From the NCBI GenBank assembly GCA_048265185.1, contig JBLXBZ010000002.1, positions 62,001 to 126,000 on the forward strand: a stretch of DNA of 64,000 bases, read 5' to 3'. Below are positions 24,350-33,237 of this stretch, piece by piece (within the stretch, counting starts at the first letter, position 1; every line of letters begins with the position of its first letter). This DNA comes from JBLXBZ01 sp048265185 (lineage in GTDB: Bacteria; Pseudomonadota; Alphaproteobacteria; Rhizobiales; Stappiaceae). A model generated the notes under the pieces. The model was given only the letters and a program-made list of their open reading frames with translations, did not search any database and was not told the origin of the DNA. Both the position numbers and the translations under genes were made by a program.

Positions 24350-26785
24350 TCAGGCGGCGGCGACTTCTTTAAGGAAGCGTTCGATTTCAGCGCGCAGGGT
24401 CTGGGTTTTTGCGCCGACTTCCGTTGAAGCGCTCAAAACCATTTCCGAGGACTGGTTCGTTTGATCGACCGCCTGGGAGAGGACGGTCATATTGGAGCTC
24501 ACCGACGTCGTTCCCTGAGCCGCGCGCTGGACGTTGCTGGAGATCTCATTGGTGGCGGAGCCTTGTTGCTCCACGGCGGACGCGATGGCGGCCGTGTAGC
24601 TGTTGACTTCCTCCATGGTGGTGGTGATTGCGGCGATGGCGTCTACGGCCTCTTTGGTCGATCCTTGAATAGCGGAAATCTGAGACCCGATTTCCTCTGT
24701 GGCCTTGGAGGTTTGATTGGCCAGTTCTTTCACTTCCGCCGCAACCACCGCAAAGCCTTTGCCGGCTTCGCCTGCGCGGGCCGCTTCAATGGTGGCGTTT
24801 AGCGCTAGAAGGTTCGTTTGTTCCGCGATCGCCTGAATGAGAACGATCACTTCACCAATTTTCGTTGCGGCGGTGGCGAGGCTCTCCACCTTCTCGTTGG
24901 TTACCCGCGTTCCTCTGGTCGCCTCGTTGACCACGCCCGTGGTGCTGGTGACCTGACGACCGATCTCCGCGATGGAGGCTGCCAGCTCTTCAGCCGCGCC
25001 GGCGACGCTTTCCACGTTGTGAGTGGCTTCCTCACTGGCGTTGGCCGTGTCTGTGGCCCGTTCCGCGCTTTCGCGCGCGATGCCGGAAAGCGCTTGCGCC
25101 GTGTCTTCAAGGCCGGTCGCTGTGTCGCCCACTGAAGTGATGAGTTCCTGAACCGTCGCCCGGAAGTTCATGATCAGGCCTTCGATGCGCTCTTGACGTT
25201 CATTTTGAGCGGCCTGTTCGGCGATTTGCGCTTCCTGAAGGTGGGCGCGCTCAATCGCGTTGTCGCGGAACACCTGAACAGTTTTGCTCATTTCACCGAT
25301 TTCGTCCTTGCGGTCGGCGGTGGTGATGTCCACGTCGGTGTCGCCTTCCGCCAGACGTCCCATGACATTGGTGAGTTCACGGGTCGGGCGGGTGATGGCG
25401 AGGGAGAGAACCACCGCGAGAATCACACCTAGGGCGATCGCGATCAATACAGTGAAACCAATGATGCTGAGGGAGGCTGTGGCGGCCTGGGAGGCTGTGT
25501 GCGACTGCGCCGCAACGATATTGGCGACCTGATTGCGAACTTCGTTCGCCAGAGTGTCCAGCTCGGCCCGTTTGCCTTTCAGCGCCGCCGAACTCGCCAC
25601 CATTTTATTGAAGGCGGCGTCATAATTGGCGATCTCTTTTGTAATCGCCGTCACGGAGCCTGAAATGATGGAAAATGACTTGGCGTCGTTTTTCAGCATG
25701 TTGGCGATGGCGTCTAGAGTTATCAAATGCGCCTGAACGATTTCGGCGTCTGTATTGCCGATGCCGGAGAAGAGCTCCATCGTCGCCGCGCGAACCTCAA
25801 GGGCCTTGTTGGCCAGTTTTATGGTGTTCGCAGAGGCCATTCCGACTTTTTCTTGATCGGCTTCGCTCTTCTGGGCAATTTTCTGAACGTTGTCGATGGC
25901 TTTGTAAGCCGTTTCTCGGATCAGGGTCGCCATTTCACTGGTTTCGCTGATGGCGGTCTTGACCGTTTGCCGAAGTTGGTACACTTCCGCGAAATCGCTG
26001 GTGTCTTTCAACGCGCTGAGGGCCTGATCAAGCTCCGCCGTTTTGGCGGCGAGCTGTTGCAAGTTTTCCTGATTAATGCCGGCAACCTTGATTTCCGCTA
26101 ACTTAGCTGAGTTTTCCGCCAGTTGCGCCGCCAGGGTCGTCGCTTGTTCAAGGGCCTCAGTCGCGGTGGAGGTGGTCGACTGCAGGAAGAGATATTGAAC
26201 TTGCAGAGACTGCTGTTGGATCGTGGCTACCGTGCGCCCGATCTCGTCGGCTTGTCCGCGGATTGTCGCCGCCTGTTGGGCTGAGCGTTGGGCGTTTCGG
26301 CTAATGGATTGAATTTGGTTATCCACCATGGTCGACAGCGCTTCGAGTTTGCCGACGGAAGTGGTCAGATTCTCCACCAAGCCTTCTTGCTCGACGATCA
26401 TTTGCGTAACGTTGTTGAATTCCAGCTTCAAGCGGTCAACGGCTTGAATGGCGCCGTCGACATCCGTAGAGGCGGTTTCATTGCCGACGACAGCTTGCTG
26501 CAAATTGATAAGGTCGTTCTCCAGTTGAGCGATCTTATCGACTTCAGCTTCCGCCAGCTCCGGGCTGCGCGAGGTGAGATAGGCTTCTCGTCCTGCGGAA
26601 ACTTCCTGCAAACGCGCCATTACGGTGGTTGCTTTCTCGGAAACGCCAAATTGCTCCTTGAGCCCAAGGATAGCGAATGTGCCTGCAGCGCCCACGGCCG
26701 CGGTCAAAAGTATGATAGCCGCAAAGCCGCCGCCAACTTTCACGGAGAAGCGTAGATTACCTAGAAGTTTCAACAAACTCGACAT
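24350..26785 (-). CDS. Methyl-accepting chemotaxis protein with long helical periplasmic domain
   Basis: 811 residues from the ATG at 26785 (GTG 26797 possible). First membrane helix at about 18-40. The periplasmic domain of ~390 residues is almost all heptad-like helix rich in Ala, Gln and Glu, consistent with a helical bimodular (HBM) ligand-binding domain or a double four-helix bundle. The second membrane helix is at about 440-465, followed by a HAMP domain (TRPTRELTNVMGRLAEGDTDVDI). The signalling domain has the tip EQTNLLALNATIEAARAGEAGKGFAVVAAEVK, and the tail ends IERFLKEVAAA. HBM receptors usually sense organic acids or amines; the ligand here is unknown. It lies in tandem with another receptor gene, each with its own terminator. 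Confidence 0.94.
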   Translation of the reverse strand: MSSLLKLLGNLRFSVKVGGGFAAIILLTAAVGAAGTFAILGLKEQFGVSEKATTVMARLQEVSAGREAYLTSRSPELAEAEVDKIAQLENDLINLQQAVVGNETASTDVDGAIQAVDRLKLEFNNVTQMIVEQEGLVENLTTSVGKLEALSTMVDNQIQSISRNAQRSAQQAATIRGQADEIGRTVATIQQQSLQVQYLFLQSTTSTATEALEQATTLAAQLAENSAKLAEIKVAGINQENLQQLAAKTAELDQALSALKDTSDFAEVYQLRQTVKTAISETSEMATLIRETAYKAIDNVQKIAQKSEADQEKVGMASANTIKLANKALEVRAATMELFSGIGNTDAEIVQAHLITLDAIANMLKNDAKSFSIISGSVTAITKEIANYDAAFNKMVASSAALKGKRAELDTLANEVRNQVANIVAAQSHTASQAATASLSIIGFTVLIAIALGVILAVVLSLAITRPTRELTNVMGRLAEGDTDVDITTADRKDEIGEMSKTVQVFRDNAIERAHLQEAQIAEQAAQNERQERIEGLIMNFRATVQELITSVGDTATGLEDTAQALSGIARESAERATDTANASEEATHNVESVAGAAEELAASIAEIGRQVTSTTGVVNEATRGTRVTNEKVESLATAATKIGEVIVLIQAIAEQTNLLALNATIEAARAGEAGKGFAVVAAEVKELANQTSKATEEIGSQISAIQGSTKEAVDAIAAITTTMEEVNSYTAAIASAVEQQGSATNEISSNVQRAAQGTTSVSSNMTVLSQAVDQTNQSSEMVLSASTEVGAKTQTLRAEIERFLKEVAAA

Positions 26786-26797
26786 TCGAGCCCCCAC

Positions 26798-27199
26798 TGG
26801 AAATTTTGTTATCTCAAATTACGCCTCGTGGGATGAAGGATAAGTAAATATTGTAGTGTTTATTTGAATTTTTGCTGTTGCTATGAATTTAGGCGTCGTG
26901 CCTATAAAGTATTCGTGAGCGGCGATGTGCTTGTTTTGAGTCATGAATTTGTACTAGCCGTGAAAATTAACGCCGGCTGGAGTCAAACGTTGAACGGAGC
27001 TGAGTCTAACGAGCGGGATGTCTCGCTGGGAACGGTTTTGAAGAACAGATCTCCGTGTGGTTTGTTTTCATTGATTTGGGGTGGAAAGCTGATGCAAAAC
27101 CGCCGCCGCAAACAGAGGCTCAAAATAAAAACAGCGCGCCTGTAAAGGCGCGCTGCGTGTATTTAAGATAAACAGGTTTAGAGAGGCTGTTCTCTCTCG
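26798..27199. other. Intergenic region between two chemoreceptor genes
   Basis: About 400 bases. It contains the terminator of the upstream receptor (27126-27155) and presumably the promoter of the long receptor gene near 26800-26870, which is AT-rich. A 93-codon plus-strand frame (26864-27145) overlaps the terminator and is not credible. Confidence 0.4.
27126..27155 (-). terminator. Intrinsic terminator of the sCache chemoreceptor gene
   Basis: CAGCGCGCC (27132-27140) and GGCGCGCTG (27147-27155) around TGTAAA; on the minus strand TTTTTATTTTG follows. It is 45 bases beyond the stop at 27200. Confidence 0.85.
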
Positions 27200-28876
27200 T
27201 TATGCGGCTTCAATAGCGTGCAGAAACGTTTCGATTTCACTCTTTAATTGGTGAGAAGTGGAGGAGACGGCTTTGGAGGCTTCCGTTACGGAGCTTGCGG
27301 AGCTGTTGGTGTCGGTCACCGTTTGGGCCAGATCGGAAATATCGTTGACGACCGTCAGGGTGCCTTGCGCGGCCAATTGAATGTTGCGCGAGATTTCGCT
27401 GGTCGCCGCGCCTTGCTCTTCGACCGCCGCGGCGATGGCTGAGGTGTAACCGTTGACCTCCTCCATGGTCTTTGCGATAGCGCCGATGGCGTTGACGGCT
27501 TCTCCGGTCGAGCCTTGAATCGCGGCGATTTGCGCGCCGATTTCTTCCGTCGCCTTGGAGGTTTGAGTCGCCAGTTCCTTCACTTCCGAGGCCACGACGG
27601 CGAAACCACGCCCGGCGTCGCCAGCTCTTGCGGCTTCAATCGTCGCGTTCAACGCCAGCAGATTGGTTTGCTCCGCGATGGCTTGAATGAGCGTGACGAC
27701 CTCGCCGATTTTATTCGCCGCCAGAGCAAGGCTTTCAACTTTTTCATTGGATTGCCGCGCGCCGTCGGTGGCGCGGTGAACCACGTCCGTGGTTTGAGAA
27801 ACTTGCCGGGATATCTCGCCAATTGACGCAGCCAGCTCTTCAGCCGCGCCGGCGACGGACTGGACGTTGCCAGAGGCGTCTTCGGCGGCGTTAGCGGCGC
27901 TATGGGTGCGGTTGGAGCTTGCGCCGGCCACTTGAGTGAGGGTTTCGGCCGTGCGGTTGAGGTCGCCGTTGGTGGTGTCGACGTTTTGAAGTAATTTTGT
28001 GGTGGCTTGTCTGAAATTGACGATCAGACGTTCAAGGGTTTGTTGGCGGAGCTGGTTGGCTTCTTGACCTGCGTCTTGAGCTTGCAGGAGTTGTTCGCGT
28101 TCGATTGCCGCCTCGCGGAACGCTTCGACCGCTTGAGCCATCTGGCCGATTTCGTCGCCGCGATCAAGTCCGGGGACGGCGGCGGCGGTGTCGCCTTTGC
28201 GTAATTCTTCCATGCGAGAGACCAGAGCTGACGTGGGACGCGTGATCGAACGCATCAACAAGAACGCCGCTCCGCCGCAAAGGGCCAAGATGAAGGCGAC
28301 GATCAAGGCGGTCGTGATGAGACCAGACCAGAAAATGGCCTGAACGTCATCCACGTAAATGCCTGATCCAATCACATACCCCCAGGGTTTGAAGCCTTCG
28401 ACATATGAGTATTTCAAGACAGGGGCGTCAGAGCCGGGTTTGGGCCAGTAATAATCGACGAGGCCGCCGCCTTTCGTATTGACGACTTTGATGAATTCTT
28501 GAAAGAAGTGCTTACCGTTTATATCCTGCAGGTCTTTTAAGTTTTTACCTTCGAGGCTGGTGGATATCGGATGCATGATCATGTTGTTGCGCATGTCATT
28601 GATCCAGAGGTATTCATCTCCGTTGTAGCGTATGTCTCGTAAAATGCTTTGCGCGGAGGCTTGGGCTTCATCCAGAGTTTTCTCGCCGGATGAAACAAGC
28701 GCTTGCTCACGGGTGAGAATGTCAATGGCCACATCCACCACTTGGCGAAGTTGTGTTTCCCGTTCAGCGTAAAGTTGGCTTCTGTAGCTTGTAACCTGAT
28801 AAGCCATTAGAGCGATTAAGCCAATTGCGAATAACGCAATCAGCGCGCCTAGGCGGTGACCTATTTTCCAATTCAT
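27200..28876 (-). CDS. Methyl-accepting chemotaxis protein with single Cache (sCache_2) domain
   Basis: 558 residues; GGAG precedes the ATG at 28876. First membrane helix at about 8-28. The periplasmic domain (about 30-185) has the signature of sCache_2: YNGDEYLWINDMRNNMIMHP, then LEGKNLKDLQDINGKHFFQE, VDYYWPKPGSDAPVLKYSYV and FKPWGYVIGSGIYVDD. The second helix is at about 188-212, then HAMP, then the signalling domain with EQTNLLALNATIEAARAGDAGRG and a tail ending ETFLHAIEAA. sCache_2 receptors often bind short carboxylates such as lactate or pyruvate; the ligand is not proven. The signalling half is closely similar to that of the neighbouring receptor, which suggests duplication with sensor-domain exchange. 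Confidence 0.96.
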   Translation of the reverse strand: MNWKIGHRLGALIALFAIGLIALMAYQVTSYRSQLYAERETQLRQVVDVAIDILTREQALVSSGEKTLDEAQASAQSILRDIRYNGDEYLWINDMRNNMIMHPISTSLEGKNLKDLQDINGKHFFQEFIKVVNTKGGGLVDYYWPKPGSDAPVLKYSYVEGFKPWGYVIGSGIYVDDVQAIFWSGLITTALIVAFILALCGGAAFLLMRSITRPTSALVSRMEELRKGDTAAAVPGLDRGDEIGQMAQAVEAFREAAIEREQLLQAQDAGQEANQLRQQTLERLIVNFRQATTKLLQNVDTTNGDLNRTAETLTQVAGASSNRTHSAANAAEDASGNVQSVAGAAEELAASIGEISRQVSQTTDVVHRATDGARQSNEKVESLALAANKIGEVVTLIQAIAEQTNLLALNATIEAARAGDAGRGFAVVASEVKELATQTSKATEEIGAQIAAIQGSTGEAVNAIGAIAKTMEEVNGYTSAIAAAVEEQGAATSEISRNIQLAAQGTLTVVNDISDLAQTVTDTNSSASSVTEASKAVSSTSHQLKSEIETFLHAIEAA

Positions 28877-29011
28877 TTTTTATTCTCCGCACAGCGAAAC
28901 AAGAGAATAATATTGGCGTGTACTGGTAAAGGCGCAGTAAATTATATAAGTACTTTTTCTTATTGACGGGTTTTTTCTCTGGGAAGACCTGAGTAAAGTC
29001 TCAGGCGGGCG

Positions 29012-29758
29012 TCAAACGTGCTGACCGCCATTGATGTGGATCTCGGCCCCGGTGACGTAAGACGAGGGGCTGGAGCAGAGATAGAATATGGTTTCCGCCA
29101 CTTCATCCGGACGGCCCAAGCGACGCAACGGGATGTCTTGAATCATGTCTTGCGTGCCGGGGGACAGAATGGACGTGTCGATTTCGCCCGGCGCAATTGC
29201 GTTCACCCGAATGCCGTGGGGGCCAAAATCCGCTGCCATCTCACGGGTCAGGGACGCCAGCGCCGCTTTCGAAGTAGCGTAGGCGGTGCCGGCGAAAGGA
29301 TGCACGCGCATGCCCGCGATGGAGGTTACATTGACGATTGAGCCACCCGCCGCCTTGAGCTCGTCGAACAGCCCGCGTCCCAGCATGATCGGGGCGAAGA
29401 AGTTGACCTGAAACACCATGCGCCAAACGTCCATGGGCGTTTGCGTGGAGTTTAACCGCTCTCCCTCGGCTCCTTTGGGGCTGACGCCGGCGTTATTCAC
29501 CAAGGCGCAGAGCTTGCCGTCTTCTTTTTTCAAGCGTGTGCGAATTTGGTCAATGGCTAGTTCAAGGCTATCAGAATCTGAAAGATCCACCTGAATGTGA
29601 TCTTCTGGCCCCGAGGGCCATGGACATTTATCCGAGAAGCCTTGGCGCGAGCAGGTGATGACGCGCCAGCCCGCGGCGGAAAAGCGTTTCACCGTGGCGT
29701 GGCCGATGCCGCGACTGGCTCCGGTAAGTACGATGGTTTTGCGGTTTTCGGCGGTCAT
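29012..29758 (-). CDS. SDR-family oxidoreductase (3-oxoacyl-ACP reductase-like)
   Basis: 248 residues. Classical short-chain dehydrogenase: NAD(P)-binding TGASRGIGHATVK near the N-terminus, NNAGVSPKG, SIVNVTSIAGM with the catalytic Ser, YATSKAALASL with the Tyr-x3-Lys pair, and RVNAIAPGEIDTSIL; ends EIHINGGQHV. GGGAG precedes the ATG. The substrate cannot be predicted; such proteins are often annotated FabG-like but usually act outside fatty-acid synthesis. Single gene between the chemoreceptors and bfd. Confidence 0.9.
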   Translation of the reverse strand: MTAENRKTIVLTGASRGIGHATVKRFSAAGWRVITCSRQGFSDKCPWPSGPEDHIQVDLSDSDSLELAIDQIRTRLKKEDGKLCALVNNAGVSPKGAEGERLNSTQTPMDVWRMVFQVNFFAPIMLGRGLFDELKAAGGSIVNVTSIAGMRVHPFAGTAYATSKAALASLTREMAADFGPHGIRVNAIAPGEIDTSILSPGTQDMIQDIPLRRLGRPDEVAETIFYLCSSPSSYVTGAEIHINGGQHV

Positions 29759-29920
29759 TCAATGCTCCCGAGAGACGGATTTTTTCAATATATAACGTGA
29801 AAGAAAATATAAAGAAGCCATATATGGAGATTATTGTTGAGTTTTACTCGCAGGTTTTTATGGCGCCGCCTATATATATGTGTTAGCCGCATGAAGAATG
29901 CGAGATGGAATTTATGCTGA

Positions 29921-30130
29921 ATGATCATTTGTTCATGTAACAAGTTGAGCGACAAGGATTTGCGTTGTGGAGCGCGGAAAATTCTGACTGGGCCCAGCGG
30001 AGGCATGGTGACGCCGGGGGCGGTTTTTCGCGCTTTGGGATGCCGCCCGCGGTGTGGAGGATGTTTTCCGCGCGTAATTGACGAAATTCATGCGGAAAGT
30101 CGTACGATTGAACAAGAAGATGACAAATAG
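29921..30130 (+). CDS. bfd: Bacterioferritin-associated ferredoxin
   Basis: 69 residues. Small [2Fe-2S] protein that reduces the heme of bacterioferritin so that stored iron can be released. The Cys ligands are visible as CSC (residues 4 and 6) and CRPRCGGC near residue 41-48, the CxC...CxxC layout of the BFD domain. It lies 98 bases upstream of the bacterioferritin gene on the same strand, the expected functional pair. The bfd promoter is normally iron-repressed; I could not identify a convincing Fur, Irr or RirA site by eye. Confidence 0.92.
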   Translation: MIICSCNKLSDKDLRCGARKILTGPSGGMVTPGAVFRALGCRPRCGGCFPRVIDEIHAESRTIEQEDDK

Positions 30131-30228
30131 ACATTATACGCTAAGAATTTATCAGGAAACCGTGTTTGATTCTACGATGAACTTGTAGTTTGGATTTCTG
30201 GTTTCAATCGTTCGAGAGGGAGAACGCC

Positions 30229-30714
30229 ATGAAAGGCGATGAGAAAGTCATTGAGTATCTCAACCGGGCTTTGCGCCACGAACTCACCGCGGTGAATCAA
30301 TATTGGCTGCATTATCGTCTGCTGGAAGATTGGGGCTTCACCAAGCTGGCGAAAAAAGAGCGTGAAGAGTCGATTGAAGAAATGCAGCACGCCGACAAGC
30401 TTGTCGAACGGATCATTTTCCTTGAAGGTCATCCGAACCTTCAAAGTCTTGATCCGTTGCGCATTGGTCAATCTCTCAAGGAAGTGGTGGAGTCGGATCT
30501 GGCCGGCGAATATTCCGCTCGCGCTCTCTATCAGGAAGCGCGGGAAGTTTGCAACACCGCTGGCGACTACGTCACCATGAAGCTCTTCGAAGAGTTGATG
30601 GGAGATGAGGAAGGTCATATCGACTATCTTGAAACCCAGCTTGAACTGATCGAGCAGATCGGAATTGAGCGTTATGGCATGCTTCAGGCCGATTCCGCTG
30701 ATCAGGCGGAATAA
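30229..30714 (+). CDS. bfr: Bacterioferritin
   Basis: 161 residues from the ATG at 30229 (GAGAGGGAG upstream); starts MKGDEKVIEYLNRALRHELT. Forms the 24-subunit iron-storage shell. Ferroxidase-site residues are visible in RHELTAVNQYWLHYR (first Glu), EEMQHADKL (Glu, heme-ligand Met and His) and GDEEGHIDYLETQ (Glu and His). Co-located with bfd; a terminator follows. Length and motifs are standard. Confidence 0.98.
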   Translation: MKGDEKVIEYLNRALRHELTAVNQYWLHYRLLEDWGFTKLAKKEREESIEEMQHADKLVERIIFLEGHPNLQSLDPLRIGQSLKEVVESDLAGEYSARALYQEAREVCNTAGDYVTMKLFEELMGDEEGHIDYLETQLELIEQIGIERYGMLQADSADQAE

Positions 30715-30756
30715 GCGCCCAAAGCGGCCTTGGCCATAGAGCTGGATTGCATGTTG

Positions 30757-30788
30757 CGGGAGCCGCTGTCGGCTCCCGTTTTCGTTTG
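30757..30788 (+). terminator. Intrinsic terminator after bfr
   Basis: CGGGAGCC and GGCTCCCG around GCTGTC, followed by TTTTCGTTT. It separates bfr from the convergent ABC transporter genes. Confidence 0.85.
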
Positions 30789-30812
30789 GCTTCGGGTGTG
30801 GTTTCCGGAGCG

Positions 30813-31472
30813 TTACGATGAAAGCTCGATGATCGGCCCTTCAAGGGTTTGCGCGTCGGCGCGGTCGTGGGTGACGAGCAATATCGGCAGTTGAAGCGCT
30901 CGCGCCTGCGCGTAGACAAGTTGGCGGGTTTGGCTGCGCAGATGTTGGTCAAGCTTTGAAAACGGCTCGTCGAGAAGCAGCGCTCGCGGCGCCGACAAGA
31001 GCACGCGCATGAGCGCTACACGCGCTTTTTGCCCGCCCGACAATGTGGCCGGGTCGCGTTCGCCATATTCCTCCATTTCCACATCCGCCAAAGCCGCCAA
31101 GGCCAGCTCTCGGCGGCGTTTCGTTTTTCTGACCGTGGGAGGGATGGCGAACATTAAATTTCCCAAAACGGACAGGTGAGGGAAAAGGAGCGGATCTTGA
31201 AACAGCAGTCCCAGTTGACGCTTTTCCGGGGGGAGGCGGGTTAGATCTTCGTCGCCGGAAAAAACGCTTCCGCCGGCGCGGAACTCCGGATCGAGAAACC
31301 CGGCGGCGTAGGCCAGAAGCGTTGATTTTCCCGCGCCAGAAGGCCCCATAACGGTGAGGCCCTCGCCGGGTTTTATTTCCGCGTTCAGCGCAATGAGCGG
31401 TTGGCCGTTTTTGGTAATGCGCACGTCTTTAAAAGACAACGGGCGCGCGCTCTGTGTAAGAGAAATGATCAC
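30813..31472 (-). CDS. ABC importer ATP-binding protein, YnjD-like
   Basis: 219 residues, the short size of YnjD. Cytoplasmic ATPase with Walker A (GPSGAGKSTLL), Q-loop (LLFQDPLLFPHL), signature (TLSGGQKARVAL), Walker B (ALLLDEPFSKLD) and switch His (VTHDRADA). Its start overlaps the stop of the permease gene by 4 bases (ATGA at 31469-31472). With the permease and binding protein upstream it matches the ynjBCD cluster of Escherichia coli. The transported compound is not established; related clusters are sometimes labelled thiamine or spermidine-like. Confidence 0.92.
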   Translation of the reverse strand: MIISLTQSARPLSFKDVRITKNGQPLIALNAEIKPGEGLTVMGPSGAGKSTLLAYAAGFLDPEFRAGGSVFSGDEDLTRLPPEKRQLGLLFQDPLLFPHLSVLGNLMFAIPPTVRKTKRRRELALAALADVEMEEYGERDPATLSGGQKARVALMRVLLSAPRALLLDEPFSKLDQHLRSQTRQLVYAQARALQLPILLVTHDRADAQTLEGPIIELSS

Positions 31473-33172
31473 GATCTGAGGGCTTTGCGTTTACGGAAAA
31501 GGATGGTGGGGATGAGCGCGGCCAGACAAAATCCTGCATAGGGCAAAGTCATTTGCAAGACGGCGTAGATGGCGATGAGACGCCGGTCGCCGCCCGACGA
31601 CAAAGCCACGGCTTCGGTGGTGATGGTTTCGACGCGCCCGCCGCCGATGAGAAGCGTGGGCAGATATTGCGCGGTGGAGACGGCGAAACCAAGCGCGCCT
31701 GCGCTCGCCAGCGCGCGCGTGAGCATCGGCAGACGTATGCGCCACAATATGCGCCAGCTTGAGGCCCCCAGTCCCGCCGCCAGCGCCGCATATCGCGGAT
31801 CTAGCGCATGCCAGGGGGCGGAGAGCGAAAGAAAGACATAGGGCAGGACGAAAACAAGATGCGCCATCATCACCATGAAGATATTGGCGTCCAGTCGCCA
31901 AAAGGCCATGAGGAATTGCAAGCCGAAGAGAAAGGCGATCTGGGGTACGATCAGCGGCAGATAGAGCAAAAGTTGCTTGCGTGAAGTGGCGGTTTGCTGA
32001 ATGAGGCGAGTCTTGCCGCGTGTTTCAAGCTCAAGACAGCCGATGGTGAGAATAAGAGCGGCGAGCGTCACTGGCGCTCCGATCCACAGGGTCTGACTAA
32101 GGGCTTCGCTTAGTCCGGGCAGGGCGGCGCGCCAACGCGCTAAGGTGAGGCTGGCGGGGAAAGCGTCCGGAAAGCGCCATATGCTGGTGAAGGACCATAG
32201 CAGAAGGACGATGATGGCCGCGAGCAGCGCCGCGAGAAGGGTGAGGATGAGGCCAAGGCTCGCGCGCGCTAGGAATACGTCGCCGCAGCGTCTTTGTCCG
32301 CTCACGCACCAACGCCGCCCAAAAATGCGAACGATGCGTTCTAAGAGAAGCCATAGCCCTATGGCCGCCAGTGACACCAGAGCCTGCAAAACGGCGCCGG
32401 CGGAGGCGACGTAACGCATCTGAAGGTCGGGGGCGTTCATCCATTCGATGACGCGTACGGATAATGGGGCGGGCGTCATTGGCCCGAGAATGATCGCTAC
32501 GTCAACAACGGAGGTTGAATAGGCGATGACCGCCAATAGCGGTAGGCGCATTTGCGGGTAAACTTGCGGAAAAACTGTTTTTAACCAGCCTGTTATGGGA
32601 GCGTAGCCGGCTGACGCCGAAATCTTCCTCAAATCTGCGGCGCGCACTTGCGGCAAGGCGGCGAGGAGCATCAGGAATAGAAAAGGCGTCTCCTTGGCGA
32701 TCAGGGCCAGAAGCATCGTCAACCCATGCGGGTCATGCACGATTAAAACGTCGGGGGGGCGGGTCCAGCCGGTGGCCCAAGGGGAGAGTAGGCGCACGAG
32801 CCAGCCCGATGGAGCTATCAGAAACGCAAGCGCAAACGCCGCCGCCGCATGGGGGAGCGCCAGGAGAGGGGAGAGAAGCTTTTGAACCCGGTGAAAAAGA
32901 CGGCGGCCAGAATAGGCGGCGGTGAAGGTGATGATGAGAATGAAGGAGCCGAGGCTCGCCGTGAAGCCGATGAGAAAGCTGTGAGCCACGGAGGTCGCCA
33001 GTCCGGGCGTTTGCGCCAAGGCTTTTATGGGGGCTAGCGTGAATTGGTCTGATCCAAGCGCCGGGAAATAACCTAAGGCTGGCATTAACGCCCCGACGAG
33101 ACCGGCAAGCACCAGGCCGAGCGCCAACGCGATTACGGTCACGGGGGCAAGATAAAGAAAATATGTTCGCAA
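31469..33172 (-). CDS. ABC importer fused double permease, YnjC-like
   Basis: 567 residues, about twice the usual permease length. Two tandem binding-protein-dependent transport modules of roughly six membrane helices each, N-terminal half about 1-280 and C-terminal half about 290-560. EAA-loop-like segments occur in each half (ISASAGYAPITGWLKTVFPQV; ALAAGLGASSWRILWRIRLP). Such fused permeases are typical of YnjC and ThiP. Middle gene of binding protein-permease-ATPase, translationally coupled to the ATPase. Confidence 0.92.
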   Translation of the reverse strand: MRTYFLYLAPVTVIALALGLVLAGLVGALMPALGYFPALGSDQFTLAPIKALAQTPGLATSVAHSFLIGFTASLGSFILIITFTAAYSGRRLFHRVQKLLSPLLALPHAAAAFALAFLIAPSGWLVRLLSPWATGWTRPPDVLIVHDPHGLTMLLALIAKETPFLFLMLLAALPQVRAADLRKISASAGYAPITGWLKTVFPQVYPQMRLPLLAVIAYSTSVVDVAIILGPMTPAPLSVRVIEWMNAPDLQMRYVASAGAVLQALVSLAAIGLWLLLERIVRIFGRRWCVSGQRRCGDVFLARASLGLILTLLAALLAAIIVLLLWSFTSIWRFPDAFPASLTLARWRAALPGLSEALSQTLWIGAPVTLAALILTIGCLELETRGKTRLIQQTATSRKQLLLYLPLIVPQIAFLFGLQFLMAFWRLDANIFMVMMAHLVFVLPYVFLSLSAPWHALDPRYAALAAGLGASSWRILWRIRLPMLTRALASAGALGFAVSTAQYLPTLLIGGGRVETITTEAVALSSGGDRRLIAIYAVLQMTLPYAGFCLAALIPTILFRKRKALRS

Positions 33173-33237
33173 AATATCTTCGTTTCCGTTTCGGGCGGGG
33201 GCTGCGGCGGCAGGCGAGCGGCGTTAGCGGATGTGCG

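Noticed and set aside
26864..27145. A 93-codon plus-strand frame between the chemoreceptors
   Set aside because: Its 3' end overlaps a strong intrinsic terminator of the opposite strand and the product has no recognisable features.
29759..29920. Possible iron-responsive operator upstream of bfd
   Set aside because: AT-rich, but I could not find a dyad matching Fur, Irr or RirA consensus sequences convincingly.
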